A DNA stretch of 64,000 bases from Microlunatus sp. Gsoil 973 (GCF_009707365.1 NZ_CP046122.1:1426001-1490000); one strand, 5' to 3'; numbered from the stretch's first letter, positions 36,812-46,500 are shown. Numbers and translations are program-made. Notes: a model not told the origin generated them from the sequence alone.

Positions 36812-37492
36812 ATGACAACCACACATCATCGCCGTGTCGCCGCCGGCGGTCTGGTCCTTGGCCCACTGCTCTTCACCCTCGCCGACCTGCTCCGACGGCT
36901 CATCGAACCTACGGGCATCAACTCCGCGACGACAATCACCCGCGCCGTCGACCAACACCGCGGCGCGTGGCTCGCCGCCGGTCTTCTCAGTGTTGCCTCC
37001 GCCTACTGTTTCGTTGCGGGCGTAGCAGGCCTGATCACCACGGCCAGCGGACGCGGGGCCCGGTTCACCACGGTCGGCGCAGTCCTGACAGGCATCGGCG
37101 CGGTGGCCTCGGTCGGCCACGCGGTCGCGTTCTACTCCCCGTACGCGCTGTACGACACGGCCCGCATCACCGCGTCGGACATCGAGGCACTCGACCGCGC
37201 CTCCGAAACCTCTCCCCTGCTGATCGCCATCGTGGTCCTCTTCATGATCGGGATGATGGTCGGACCCGTCATCCTGCTGTTCGGCATGCTTCGAGGCCGC
37301 CGGACGCCCGTCTGGTCGTTCGTGGCAGCCATAGTCTTCGTCGCCTGCGGCTCCACCAGCGGCGCCGCCGCCGGAGTGCTCGCCATCGCCGCCGCCCTGG
37401 CCGCCTTCATCCCGGCCGCCCGCAGCCTGACCGCCCCGTCTCCGATCCGGCTGCAGCATCCCGCTGTCCAAGGCAGCATCCAACCCCGATGA
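36812..37492 (+). CDS. Six-span membrane protein
   Basis: 226 residues with segments near 10-25, 48-70, 78-100, 130-155, 160-180 and 183-205. Starts ATG 36812 with GAGG nine bases upstream. Layout and the LTTASGRGARFTTVGAVLTG type linker resemble DUF4386-like stress or unknown membrane proteins. It diverges from the kinase gene at 36680 with about 130 bases between, a possible target of that system. Confidence 0.7.
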   Translation: MTTTHHRRVAAGGLVLGPLLFTLADLLRRLIEPTGINSATTITRAVDQHRGAWLAAGLLSVASAYCFVAGVAGLITTASGRGARFTTVGAVLTGIGAVASVGHAVAFYSPYALYDTARITASDIEALDRASETSPLLIAIVVLFMIGMMVGPVILLFGMLRGRRTPVWSFVAAIVFVACGSTSGAAAGVLAIAAALAAFIPAARSLTAPSPIRLQHPAVQGSIQPR

Positions 37493-37712
37493 CCGACCCG
37501 AAGGCGACTCGCGCCGCCGCTCCGGCCGGACGGCTTAGGTGTTCGTCCATAAGGAGACGAATGCGGCTGCGGCCAACCCAAGCCGTGCGACGCCGGCCGT
37601 GGGTGACCCGAACAAGGTTGCGGCGCCCAGATGCCGCCTCCCTGCAGTCCGACGAGGCCCACTGGCCGGACGTCCCGTCGACGGGGACCGGACAGCTGAC
37701 CACAATGATTGT

Positions 37713-39260
37713 GTGAACAACGACGAGACAGCTCCGGCCGGCACCGTCTGGCCGGATGCCGTACCCCCGAAAGACGATCAAGCAGAGTTGGCGCGCGTCG
37801 AGGAGGTGATCGCTGCCGGGCCGTTCTCGGCGACCTGGGAATCGCTCGCCGGCTATCAGGTCCCGAATTGGTTCCGTGATGCCAAGTTCGGCGTCTTTCT
37901 GCACTGGGGTGCCTACACCGTGCCGGCCTTCGGCAACGAGTGGTACCCGCGGAACATGTATCTCGAGGGCTCGCCGGAGTTCGGCCATCACCGCGACACC
38001 TACGGCCCGCACACCGACTTCGGGTACAAGGATTTCCTGCCTCACTTCACCGCCGAGCATTGGGATCCACAGGCGTGGGCGAGCTTGTTCAAGCGGTCCG
38101 GCGCTCAGTTCGTCGTCCCGGTCGCCGAACACCATGACGGCTTCGCGATGTATGAGACGGAACGGTCCCGCTGGAACACCACCACGATCGGTCCGCACCG
38201 CGACATCGTCGGGGATCTCGGCAAGGCCGTACGTGATCAGTGGCTGGTCCTGGGCGTCTCGTCACACCGGGCTGAGCACTGGTTCTTCCTGAACGGCGGC
38301 ACCAGGTTCGACTCCGACGTCACCGATCCCGAGTTCGCCGACTTCTACGGTCCGGCCCAGCGTGAGGAACTGTCCCCCAACGACGCCTATCTGATCGACT
38401 GGTTCCTGCGGACCGTGGAGTTGATCGACCGGTACCAGCCGCAGGTCCTCTGGTTCGACTGGTGGATCGAACAGCCGGCCTTCGAGCCGTGGCTGCGCAA
38501 GCTGGCCGCCTACTACTACAACGTCGCCGCCGGCTGGGGCCGGGGCGTGGTGATCCAGTACAAGTGGAACGCGTTCGCGCCAGGGACCGCCGTGCTCGAT
38601 CTTGAGCGCGGGGCCATGGGCTCGGTCCACCCCGACGTCTGGCAGAACGACACGTCGGTCGGCCGGACGTCGTGGAGCTGGATCCCCGACCACCAGTACA
38701 AGACCTTGGCTGAGTTGATCGCCGAGCTGGTCGACGTGGTCGCAAAGAACGGCGTACTGCTGCTCAACATCGGCCCCAAATCCGACGGCACGATCGCCAA
38801 GGAGGAACAGGAGCTGCTGACCGGTATCGGCGACTGGCTACGCGTCAACGGCCAGGCCATCTACGGCTCTCGCCCGTGGGTGATCGCGGCCGAGGGCCCG
38901 ACCGGCCAGGCGGAAGGTTCCTTCATCGACAGCGCCGAACGGCGTTTCACCAGCGCCGACATTCGCTTCACCGTCCAGGAAAGGTACGGCAATCGGCGAC
39001 TGTACGCGACCCTGCTCGACTGGCCCGCCGACGGTATCGCTCGGATCGAGGCGCTCGGCACAGCGGCCGGGCGGTTGGAAGAAGCAATCGGATCAGTGCA
39101 GCTGCTCGGTGTCGACGGTGATCTTGAATGGACCAGGACCGACGACGCCTTGATCGTGAGGCTGCCTGATCATCGTCCGAGCACGGTCGGAGCCGTGCTT
39201 CGGGTGACCCCTGAGCCGGCCGACCCACAAGCGCGGATACCGTTCGGCCACCAGCTCTGA
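37713..39260 (+). CDS. Alpha-L-fucosidase (GH29)
   Basis: 515 residues. WFRDAKFGVFLHWGAYTVPA at the N-terminus, VPVAEHHDGFAMYET, the nucleophile Asp in VLWFDWWIEQP, and GVLLLNIGPKSDGTI are all GH29 signatures, followed by a small C-terminal beta domain. It hydrolyses alpha-L-fucosides by retention. No signal peptide, so it acts in the cytoplasm on imported sugars. GTG 37713. No transporter is adjacent. Confidence 0.92.
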   Translation: MNNDETAPAGTVWPDAVPPKDDQAELARVEEVIAAGPFSATWESLAGYQVPNWFRDAKFGVFLHWGAYTVPAFGNEWYPRNMYLEGSPEFGHHRDTYGPHTDFGYKDFLPHFTAEHWDPQAWASLFKRSGAQFVVPVAEHHDGFAMYETERSRWNTTTIGPHRDIVGDLGKAVRDQWLVLGVSSHRAEHWFFLNGGTRFDSDVTDPEFADFYGPAQREELSPNDAYLIDWFLRTVELIDRYQPQVLWFDWWIEQPAFEPWLRKLAAYYYNVAAGWGRGVVIQYKWNAFAPGTAVLDLERGAMGSVHPDVWQNDTSVGRTSWSWIPDHQYKTLAELIAELVDVVAKNGVLLLNIGPKSDGTIAKEEQELLTGIGDWLRVNGQAIYGSRPWVIAAEGPTGQAEGSFIDSAERRFTSADIRFTVQERYGNRRLYATLLDWPADGIARIEALGTAAGRLEEAIGSVQLLGVDGDLEWTRTDDALIVRLPDHRPSTVGAVLRVTPEPADPQARIPFGHQL

Positions 39261-39416
39261 GATTGACCGAGCCGTGTATGACGACCGAGGTCACGCCAGG
39301 CCGGCAGGTCACATGATCGCAATCCCGATGCCGGCTACAAGGACAGCGACGAAGACTGCCCAGACGCGAGTCGCCCGGTGAATCCAGTTGCGGCGCAGGC
39401 ATGGTCGGCCGGTCGT

Positions 39417-39833
39417 TCAGGCCTCGGCAGTGGTCTGCGACCAGCGCCGACCGATGACGGCGACCGGGATGAGCAGCAGCGCGCCAATACCCTGCATCGC
39501 CCCGTACCAGATCGGGGCGACGCCCGGGATGAAGTCGATGACGATCACCGCTATGGGCAGGACTACCGCGATCAGAGTGAGCCGACGGGTGATCGACGCG
39601 TCACCCCGCCCGGCCCGGCGTGCCATCCACAGCAGGACTGGGGACACTGCGACCAGGATGGCCGCTCGGACCCACATGAATGTGCTCGGTCTCCCGCCCG
39701 CCAGCGCCGTCGTGATCACCGTGGCTAGCGCGATCGCGTTGCACACGGCGAAGATCCAGATGCATTTGTACGCCGTCCCGAACGCCTCGGATCGCCCTGA
39801 TCGTTGCCCTTCCGTCTGCCCTCGTCCCATCAC
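39417..39833 (-). CDS. Four-span membrane protein
   Basis: 138 residues with spans near 22-44, 52-70, 84-104 and 108-128 (CIWIFAVCNAIALATVITTA, LIAVVLPIAVIVIDFIPG). Hydrophilic N-terminus. No family recognised. Immediately downstream (39316-39400) is a further short hydrophobic frame with no start codon. Confidence 0.65.
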   Translation of the reverse strand: MMGRGQTEGQRSGRSEAFGTAYKCIWIFAVCNAIALATVITTALAGGRPSTFMWVRAAILVAVSPVLLWMARRAGRGDASITRRLTLIAVVLPIAVIVIDFIPGVAPIWYGAMQGIGALLLIPVAVIGRRWSQTTAEA

Positions 39834-40342
39834 GTCATCTCCCTCGGTCGCGCCGATGGCTCACGCTTACCGCGCCGGATCCGCCGCAGGCACGGGTCCG
39901 AAGGCGCTGTTCAGGTAGGCCTCGCGACGGTGGCCGCTTAGACTCCGACACCCAGGCGTGGCGCTCGGCAGTGTTCGGCAGGATGTTGGCTGGATGTTGG
40001 CTGGTGATGGTGCGGTGAGATTCTCTCTGTCCTCGATTGCTGTCCGGCGCGATGCTTGCGACAGCTGCGGAGGAAATACTCCATACTGCGTGACTCTTAG
40101 TAGAATCCTGCCTCTTGCCGGAAAGATATCCCTGTTATGGATTGGCCACCACCGACCTCAACAGTGATCCTGCTCACATAAGCCACTGGGGCGCCGCCCG
40201 TCAGCCCGGCAACCGCTGCAGCTCTCGGCTCGGCGGAGATGCGCCGACGAGGAACGAGACCGCGCTGTGCCGATCGTGAACCGGCGTTGTTCTCAATGGC
40301 TACGCTGTGTTACTCGTCCGTGCCAACGAGGAGGAGCCCATC
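39834..40342. other. Intergenic region of about 500 bp
   Basis: No gene seen. A tandem 11-bp repeat, GGATGTTGGCT, occurs at 39981 and 39992. The downstream end supplies the ribosome site of the small gene at 40343. Confidence 0.5.
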
Positions 40343-40495
40343 ATGGCCTTGACTGACATGATCCGCCGTTTCCTGAGCTCACCCCAAGGCAAGCAAGCGG
40401 TTGAACGTGGCCGACAGGAATTGAACAAGCCGGAGAACCGGCGCCGGCTCAACCAACTCCTACGCCGCGCGTCGCGCCGCAACAACCACCAATAA
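40343..40495 (+). CDS. Small conserved basic protein, 50 residues
   Basis: Starts ATG 40343 behind GAGGAG. The sequence runs MALTDMIRRFLSSPQGKQAV, then a helix with ELNKPENRRRLNQLLRR and a basic tail. Short proteins with SSPQG and KPENR motifs occur widely in Actinobacteria without known function. Likely a soluble helical protein. Confidence 0.6.
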   Translation: MALTDMIRRFLSSPQGKQAVERGRQELNKPENRRRLNQLLRRASRRNNHQ

Positions 40496-40749
40496 CGCTT
40501 CGGCGCCCTCATCAGATTTGGTGACCGTCTCCTCGCCGGGGTTGCCGCGGACCGACTTGCGGCGATGACGTATGGGTTGAGCTTCCCGAGCGGGGACCCC
40601 AGGTGCGCCGCGGTGCAGCGGGCCCACGACGCCGCCGGCTGAGACTGAACCGGCCACGGATTGTGCCAGCGTCGAAGAGGTACTCCACTGGAAGAGCCCG
40701 TTGGATTCCCGATGTTCTGGCTGCCAGACCGGCTCGAGGAGGTTTCTAC

Positions 40750-42017
40750 GTGAGTGACTCAGCATTCTTCGCCCCGGCGGTAACCGTACTGGCCGGGTTG
40801 GAAGGCCTGCGGTCAAAGCAGGAAGAGTTCTACCGGCAGCTGCACCAACAACCCGAGCTATCGCATCGAGAACACGACACCGCGGCAGCCGTCGCCGACC
40901 GTCTGGACAAGCTTGGTTTCGAAGTACATAAGCGCATCGGTGGCACCGGGGTCGTCGGAATCCTGCGCAACGGCGATGGTCCGACAGTTCTGTTGCGGGC
41001 CGACATGGACGCCTTGCCGGTCGGTGAGCAGACCGGGCTGCCCTACGCCAGCACCAAGACAGCCAAGGACGCCCACGGCGAGACGGTCCCGGTGATGCAT
41101 GCCTGCGGCCACGACGTACACGTCGCCTGTCTGCTGGGCGCCGCGACGCTGCTTGCCCAGCAACAAGATCCTTGGAACGGAACCCTGATCACACTCTTCC
41201 AGCCCGCCGAAGAGACCGGCGACGGAGCCCGCGGGATGGTGAACGACCGACTCGAACAAATTGTCGGACCGATCGACGTCGCGCTGGCCCAACATGTCCT
41301 GCCATTGCCCGCCGGAACCGTAGGGACACGGCCCGGGTCGACGCTATCGGCCTCGGACAGTATGCGCGTAACCCTGTACGGCCGCGGTGCCCACGGATCG
41401 ATGCCACAAGCGGCGATCGATCCGATCGTGCTGGCGGCCATGATCGTAATCCGGCTGCAAACCGTCGTGGCGCGTGAGATCAGCCCGACCGATCCTGCAG
41501 TGCTGACCGTGGGAAGCCTCCATGCTGGGACCAAGAGCAACGTGATCGGCGATCAGGCCGTCATCGAACTCAATGTACGCAGCTACAACGACGCCACACG
41601 ATCGGACATCTTGGCGGCAATCCGCCGCATCGTGACAGCTGAATGCCAAGCCTCCCGCACGCCGAAGGAACCAGAGTTCGAACTCTTCGACCGGTTTCCC
41701 CCACAATGAACGACCCCGATGTGACCGCGCGCGTACGGTCTGCCTTCGACCAGTTCTTCGGCGATCGATCACAGGATCTTCCGTTGCAAACCGCAAGCGA
41801 AGACTTCAGCGACATCCCTCATGCGCTCTCGGCTCCCTACTGCTATTGGGGGATCGGCGGGATCGACCAAGAGACCTTCCAGCAGGCCGAGCACGCCGGA
41901 CGCGTCTTTGAGGACATCCCCGTCAACCACTCCCCGTTCTTCGCCCCCGTGATGCAGCCAACCCTGGACACCGGCACCCAGGCCTTGGTCGTAGCGGCCC
42001 TGTCCTGGCTCACCTGA
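40750..42017 (+). pseudogene. M20 amidohydrolase/peptidase, frameshifted
   Basis: GTG 40750 has GAGGAGG upstream. The first 319 codons give the AbgB/HipO-type metal domain: LLRADMDALPV, VMHACGHDVHVACLLGAA (metal Cys/His), LFQPAEETGDGARGM (Glu-Glu) and the lid domain. The frame then ends after FDRFPPQ at 41709. The other frame continues with NDPDVTARVRSAFDQFFGD, TASEDFSDIPHALSAPYCYW and a normal C-terminus to 42017. One extra C in CCCCC (41699-41703) restores about 422 codons. Intact relatives hydrolyse N-acyl amino acids or indole-acetyl conjugates. Confidence 0.8.
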
Positions 42018-42147
42018 GCGCCCGTCCGGCAAGCTTGCCTGATATTCCGCGCTGCCGGGCTGCATTCTGTCATCCAAATGGGAGTGATCGTGTACAACCC
42101 GCGACGATCCCGGTTGACACCCCCACCCCTACGACGGGCAATCGGCA

Positions 42148-42500
42148 GTCACGGACCGAGGCCAGGCGATCAGCGACGTAGCCGCGGGCCTGCGGCCAGG
42201 GCGCGCGGCAGATCGCGCACCGTCCAAGCCAGCGCAAGCATCGACGGTCAGCCGGGAACTACGTCGCACCGGCGACCGCAATGGTGGCTGGAGCGGGCAC
42301 CAAGCCGGGCGACCCGCGGTCCCGTTCCCACCAAGGGCCAGCCGGCCCCAACCCGCCAACCTATCCAGGCTGACCGGCACCCGCGGCGGCGTGGCAGCCT
42401 GGAACAGGACCTGGAGAAGGAGCGGATCGCCGGTCCGCTCCGAGCCTACTTTCCCGCGATCTGGAATTCCGCCGTCTCGCCGCCCAGCGGAAGAACCGGA
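42148..42500 (+). pseudogene. IS30-family transposase remnant
   Basis: Short pieces in different frames resemble the IS30 N-terminal region: AISDVAAGLRPGRAAD, then ASTVSRELRRTGDRNGGW (the HTH that reads STVSRELRRN in the family), and LEQDLEKERIAGPLRAYFP (the segment that reads WSPEQIAGRLR). The DDE core is gone. No flanking inverted repeats found. Confidence 0.5.
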
Positions 42501-42570
42501 TCCCGAACATGACTTGATCTTGTCGGCCAGCGCGGCTTGGGCCTGATCCCTGAGGCTGCTGTGACGATCG

Positions 42571-43098
42571 TCATGTGCGTTGGGCACGCCGCTTTGCCCA
42601 TGTCATTTTGAACAGGTAGATGGGCGTGGGTGGGAGCCAGCCGAGTTGCTTTGCCGTGCCGTTGTCATCACGGTTGGCCCAGTGTTCGATGATCTTGCCA
42701 TCTTCGATTCGGAACCAGTGCGATTGCGTCATCGCAAACGTCTTGTTGGTCGGTGGGAAGACGGTGTCCACCGCACCGTGCTCGGTGTAGATGGCCCATG
42801 CGGCGGAGTGGCGCCCGTTCATCGTGGAGTTCACTGCGACGACGTCGCCATCGGTGACGGTGTGGTGGATGTCGTAATGCAAGCCGGCGAACGCGGCGCG
42901 CAGCCACAGGGCGGTCGCGTAGAAGCCGGCGGGCCCCACGACTCGTGAGGCCGGTGGCTGGATCCGGTTCTCGCGGTCGACGGCGCGCGGGTGGTACAAG
43001 GGGTCGAAGTCGGCCCGGTCCCCTTCGGCCATGGCGTGGATACTGCGCACGGCAATGGAGATGGGGTCGGCGGACACGAAGGATGAGCTGGCAGTCAT
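42571..43098 (-). CDS. SnoaL-like ester-cyclase-family protein
   Basis: 175 residues. An alpha+beta barrel pattern: IAVRSIHAMAEGDRADF, YDIHHTVTDGDVVAVNST and HWFRIEDGKIIEHWANRDD. SnoaL relatives are cyclases, hydrolases or small-ligand binding proteins. It diverges from a TetR gene over a clear palindrome, so it is very likely the TetR target. Confidence 0.85.
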   Translation of the reverse strand: MTASSSFVSADPISIAVRSIHAMAEGDRADFDPLYHPRAVDRENRIQPPASRVVGPAGFYATALWLRAAFAGLHYDIHHTVTDGDVVAVNSTMNGRHSAAWAIYTEHGAVDTVFPPTNKTFAMTQSHWFRIEDGKIIEHWANRDDNGTAKQLGWLPPTPIYLFKMTWAKRRAQRT

Positions 43099-43110
43099 GA
43101 TTCCCCCATT

Positions 43111-43133
43111 TAGGTACAGTTCGACTGTATCTA
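43111..43133. promoter_or_regulatory. TetR operator
   Basis: TAGGTACAGTTCGACTGTATCTA is a near-perfect 23-bp dyad with arms TACAGT and ACTGTA around TCG. It lies between the divergent SnoaL and TetR genes, 12 bases from the SnoaL start and about 17 from the TetR start. It would repress both. Confidence 0.75.
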
Positions 43134-43149
43134 AAGTTTGGAGCTACCG

Positions 43150-43788
43150 GTGACGGAAGTCAAGAGGTCCTACGACGCGTCCGGGCGGCGCGAACAGGCA
43201 CGCGCCCGGCGGCTGGCGGTGGTGTCGGCGGCGCGGTACCTGTTCGAGCGGGACGGATTCCGGCAGACAACCATTGCCGCGATCGCCGCAGAGGCCGGCG
43301 TCTCGGCGGAGAGTATCTACAAGGGCTTCGGCAGCAAAGCAGCACTTGCCAAGGCGGTGTTTGATCTTGTGATCGCCGGGGACGACGAGCCGATCTCGGT
43401 CGCTCAACGACCAGCCATGCTGGCCATCCGCGACGAGCCCGATGTACGACGCAAGATTGCCATGTTCACCGACGGCCTGGCGCAACGGCAGGCACGCTCC
43501 GCCAAGGTTCAAATCCTCATCCGCGACGGCCGGCACGTCGACGACTCACTGGCCCCGATATGGTCCAAGCTGTCCGACGAAGGCCTGACGGGGATGACGA
43601 TGCTGGGAAGCCACCTGCTCGAAACCGGCGAACTCCGGGCAGGGATCAGCCTCGACGAGGTCCGCGACGTGCTGTGGAACTACCTTGCCATCGACAACTA
43701 CGAACGGCTCGTCCTCACTCAACGCTGGCCGCTCGACCGGTATGCGCGCTGGCTCGCCAACGCCATGATCAGCGCGATCTGTCCGTAA
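43150..43788 (+). CDS. TetR-family repressor
   Basis: 212 residues. The HTH spans about 15-60: VVSAARYLFERDGFRQTTIA, then AIAAEAGVSAESIYKGFGSK. The C-terminal ligand domain is helical. GTG 43150 with GGAG seven bases upstream is preferred over TTG 43138. It regulates the divergent SnoaL gene through the 43111 palindrome. Confidence 0.9.
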   Translation: MTEVKRSYDASGRREQARARRLAVVSAARYLFERDGFRQTTIAAIAAEAGVSAESIYKGFGSKAALAKAVFDLVIAGDDEPISVAQRPAMLAIRDEPDVRRKIAMFTDGLAQRQARSAKVQILIRDGRHVDDSLAPIWSKLSDEGLTGMTMLGSHLLETGELRAGISLDEVRDVLWNYLAIDNYERLVLTQRWPLDRYARWLANAMISAICP

Positions 43789-44131
43789 ACGGTCATAGTT
43801 CCTCACCGGACACCAAGATCACGGTCCCGCATCCTGTCCGAAGAGGGTCAGTGATCGGGGACTCACCACACACTGATCAGAATGGATGCAACCCGACCGA
43901 CCGAGGCTGCTCTGAAGCTCGACAGTCTTGGTATCTGATGACCAGCCTCCTCTTGTCACTGGACTGAGAATGCAAGAGACACGGCGGACATCTCTCCCCC
44001 GCGACCCGCCAGCGGCATCGTCGTCGGCGGGTCCGCTTCGGTACGCGTTTCGTCGTCCGGCAAGCAAGATCACCGATCTGCGGTCGTCGGGAAGGGATCC
44101 TTGATTGACACGCTGTTAGAGGTAGTCGATC
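43789..44131. other. Intergenic region
   Basis: No gene seen. A long-stem hairpin, GACCCGCC (44003) with GGCGGGTC (44026), has a 15-base loop. Confidence 0.4.
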
Positions 44132-44255
44132 GTGTGGTCGGTGGGCGCCACCAGCTGGGATGAGATTCGGGCGTTTGCGCTTCAATACCCCAGGGCAATC
44201 GAAGACCGGCCCTGGGACATACCGGTGATCAAGGTTGACCACCCTCCGGGCCGGA
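44132..44255 (+). pseudogene. 5' part of a YjbR/MmcQ-family gene split by the IS3 element
   Basis: From GTG 44132: SWDEIRAFALQYPRAIEDRP then WDIPVIKVDHPPGR, the start of the YjbR/CyaY-like DNA-binding fold. The reading frame enters the IS at 44256. Joined to 45588 after removal of the IS and one GGA copy it reads on in frame. Confidence 0.7.
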
Positions 44256-44294
44256 TGACCCGCCCCGGAGTTTCCGGAGACCGGATTTTGTGGT

Positions 44295-45155
44295 TCAGCC
44301 GGTTTGGCTGAGCCGGGCTTGGTGGGTGTAGTGGAACTGTTCGGCTTGGACCGGGGTGAAGTCATCGATCGACTCGTGGGTGCGTTCGGTGTTGAACCAG
44401 TGCACCCAGTCCAGGGTCTGGATCTCGACATGATCACGGCCCCGCCAAGGCCCGCCCGGCCAGATCAGTTCGCTCTTGTAGAGGCCGATCTGGGACTCGG
44501 CCAGGGCGTTATCGTAGGCGTCCCCGACGGTGCCGACGGAGGCATCGACGCCGGCATCGACCAGCCGCTGGGTGAAGGCGATCGAGGTGTACTGACTGCC
44601 GGCATCGGTGTGGTGCACCAGCCCGGACAGGTCGGTGATCCCGTCCTTGCGGCGGATCCAGATCGCCATCTCCAGGGTGTCCAGCACCAGGTCGGTGGTC
44701 ATCGAGGTGGCCGCCCGCCAGCCGAGGATCCGGCGGGAGAACACATCGAAGACGAACGCCACATAGACCATTCCTTCCCAGGTCGGGACGTAGGTGAAGT
44801 CGGCACACCACAGCTGGTTGGGCCGACTGGCCACGAAGGCCCGGTCGACCAGGTCGGTCGGCCGCTCGGCCTTCTGGTCTGGGACCGTGGTCCGCGGCGC
44901 CTTGGCCCGGGTGATGCCGCTGATGCCGAGCTGGCGGAACAGCCGCTCCACCGTGCAGCGGGCGACATCGTGACCCTTGCCGCGTAGCCGCAGCCACATC
45001 TTGCGGGCACCGAGCAGCCGGGCGAACTTGCCGTTCCGCTCGGCCTGGATCAAGTTGATCAACTCCTGATCTCGTAGGTTTCTCTTACTGGGTTGACGAT
45101 TGCGAGCGTCGTAATAGGTGGACGGGGCGATCGGGCAGCCGTGCTCGGTCAGCAC
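44295..45155 (-). CDS. IS3-family transposase OrfB
   Basis: 286 residues from the first ATG-like start, but the frame is open further upstream into the end of orfA, so the active product is probably an OrfAB fusion made by -1 frameshifting. DDE residues: NQLWCADFTYVPTWEG (Asp), VHHTDAGSQYTS (Asp) and DNALAESQIGLYKSELI (Glu). Intact. Confidence 0.92.
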   Translation of the reverse strand: MLTEHGCPIAPSTYYDARNRQPSKRNLRDQELINLIQAERNGKFARLLGARKMWLRLRGKGHDVARCTVERLFRQLGISGITRAKAPRTTVPDQKAERPTDLVDRAFVASRPNQLWCADFTYVPTWEGMVYVAFVFDVFSRRILGWRAATSMTTDLVLDTLEMAIWIRRKDGITDLSGLVHHTDAGSQYTSIAFTQRLVDAGVDASVGTVGDAYDNALAESQIGLYKSELIWPGGPWRGRDHVEIQTLDWVHWFNTERTHESIDDFTPVQAEQFHYTHQARLSQTG

Positions 45156-45208
45156 GGCACAGATCGGCTCGACCCCGAACCGGTCCCTGTACTCGGCGAT
45201 GAAATCGA

Positions 45209-45532
45209 CTAGGACCGGTGTGGGCGGTCGAGCTCCGCCGCGAAGAAAGCCGACGCGGCCTTCAAGATCTCATTCGCCCGGCGCAGCTCGGCGTTCTCCT
45301 TCTTCAACGCCTTGAGCTGGGCCGACTCCTCGCTAGTCACCCCGGGCCGCTGACCGGCATCGATCTCGGCCCGACGGACCCACTTGCGCAGGGTCTCGGC
45401 CGAACCAATACCAAGCTTGGCCGCGATCGACTTGATCGCCTCAAACTCTGACGGGTAGTCGCCCTTGGTATCAGCGACCATCCGGACCGCGCGCTCCCGC
45501 AGCTCCTTGGGGTATGACGAGGGACGTGACAT
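45209..45532 (-). CDS. IS3-family OrfA (DNA-binding subunit)
   Basis: 107 residues. HTH in YPKELRERAVRMVADTKGDY then IAAKLGIGSAETLRKWVRR, followed by a leucine-zipper helix QLKALKKENAELRRANEIL. This is the standard IS3 OrfA plan. Confidence 0.92.
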   Translation of the reverse strand: MSRPSSYPKELRERAVRMVADTKGDYPSEFEAIKSIAAKLGIGSAETLRKWVRRAEIDAGQRPGVTSEESAQLKALKKENAELRRANEILKAASAFFAAELDRPHRS

Positions 45533-45587
45533 AAGGCTTCATCCTTCCAACGAATGAAGTCTCCAGACATCCCGGGGCGGGTCAGGA

Positions 45588-45859
45588 TGATCCACGGCTT
45601 TGTCTACGGGCCAATGTTTCTATGGCTGGGTCACGCGGATGTGCCAGATCCGGCCGTCGCGGTCAAACTCACCTCCGCCTACGACGAGGCAGTCGCGACA
45701 GCTCAGGCCTCACCAATGAAGTACAGCGGACTCGGTCACTGGGGTTGGTTGACGATCGCTCTCGCATCGGTTGACGGTGATCTTCTCCACGACTGGATTG
45801 ACGAGAGCTACCGGAACGTCGCGCCGAGGGCTCTGATCGAGCAAATCGGCTTGCCCTGA
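45588..45859 (+). pseudogene. 3' part of the YjbR/MmcQ-family gene split by the IS3 element
   Basis: Reads HGFVYGPMFLWLGHADVPDP, SPMKYSGLGHWGWLTIALAS and LLHDWIDESYRNVAPRALIE to TGA 45859, the C-terminal half of the YjbR fold (WIDESYRxVAPK is the family ending). It joins the 44132 piece in frame, R-M-I at the junction, once the IS is removed. Confidence 0.75.
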
Positions 45860-45918
45860 CAGGATCCCTCACTGGACACACCCGGAGGGTGTGAACGCGC
45901 GTTACGCCCGTGCAGTCA

Positions 45919-46500
45919 TCATCCGCGAGATGGTCTGAATTCAGCGGCAGCTTCGTGGATCTGCGACGTGAAGTGATCCCAAAATTCCGGATCGTTGCCC
46001 AGCTGATCTTCTGTATTGCCAACCCGTCCATCAATCAGCTCGCGGACTATGTCTGCATGGCCAGCGTGCTGCGCAGTTTCAGCGAGCATCCTCACCAGCA
46101 GCACACCCAAGGTCGTCGCTGGTTCAGACCACCACGGAACCTCAGCCGGAGTGTCGAGTTCCAGCTCATCGACCGTTGCGTCCGCATGAGCGCAAGCCCG
46201 CCGATAGAGATCAACGATGTAGGCCTTGGACTCTGTGGGCTTAGCCCACATGTCAGCGCCCTCGCCGACCGAACCGTCGTCCATCCACGCCAACCTCTCC
46301 TGAGGCGAACGCCCGACGCAATCGCCCAGATAGCCGTACTCCAGGCCGGCGAGGTGCTTGACCAGTCCGAGCAGATTCGTCCCGGTCGGCGTGGCCGGAC
46401 GACGCAAGTCGTACTCACCGAGGTCGTCGAGATTGGCCAGCAAGTTTGCCCTGCCTACCTTCAACTTCCGGTGCAACTCGTCCTTAATATCCACCGTCAT
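45919..46500 (-). CDS. DinB-family protein (DUF664 type)
   Basis: 193 residues from ATG 46500. TPTGTNLLGLVKHLAGLEYG (first metal His), MDDGSVGEGADMWAKPTESK and LLVRMLAETAQHAGHADIVR (paired metal His) are DUF664 hallmarks. Four-helix-bundle metalloproteins; many are thiol-dependent detoxification enzymes. The upstream frame to 46614 is not coding in character. Confidence 0.85.
   Translation of the reverse strand: MTVDIKDELHRKLKVGRANLLANLDDLGEYDLRRPATPTGTNLLGLVKHLAGLEYGYLGDCVGRSPQERLAWMDDGSVGEGADMWAKPTESKAYIVDLYRRACAHADATVDELELDTPAEVPWWSEPATTLGVLLVRMLAETAQHAGHADIVRELIDGRVGNTEDQLGNDPEFWDHFTSQIHEAAAEFRPSRG

Larger units (their letters stand above)
44256..45584 (-). mobile_element. IS3-family insertion sequence, copy 1, 1,329 bp
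   Basis: Terminal inverted repeats begin TGACCCGCCCCGG at both ends (about 22 of 26 matching, ending GGAGAC). The 3-bp target duplication GGA is at 44253-44255 and 45585-45587, as expected for IS3 elements. orfA and orfB lie on the minus strand, with orfB in the -1 frame. Same length and encoded proteins as copy 2. It interrupts a YjbR-family gene. Confidence 0.92.

Noticed and set aside
44295-45155. OrfB as a stand-alone gene with its own start
   Set aside because: The frame is open upstream into orfA in the -1 register, as in other IS3 elements, so the listed start is only nominal and an OrfAB fusion is expected.
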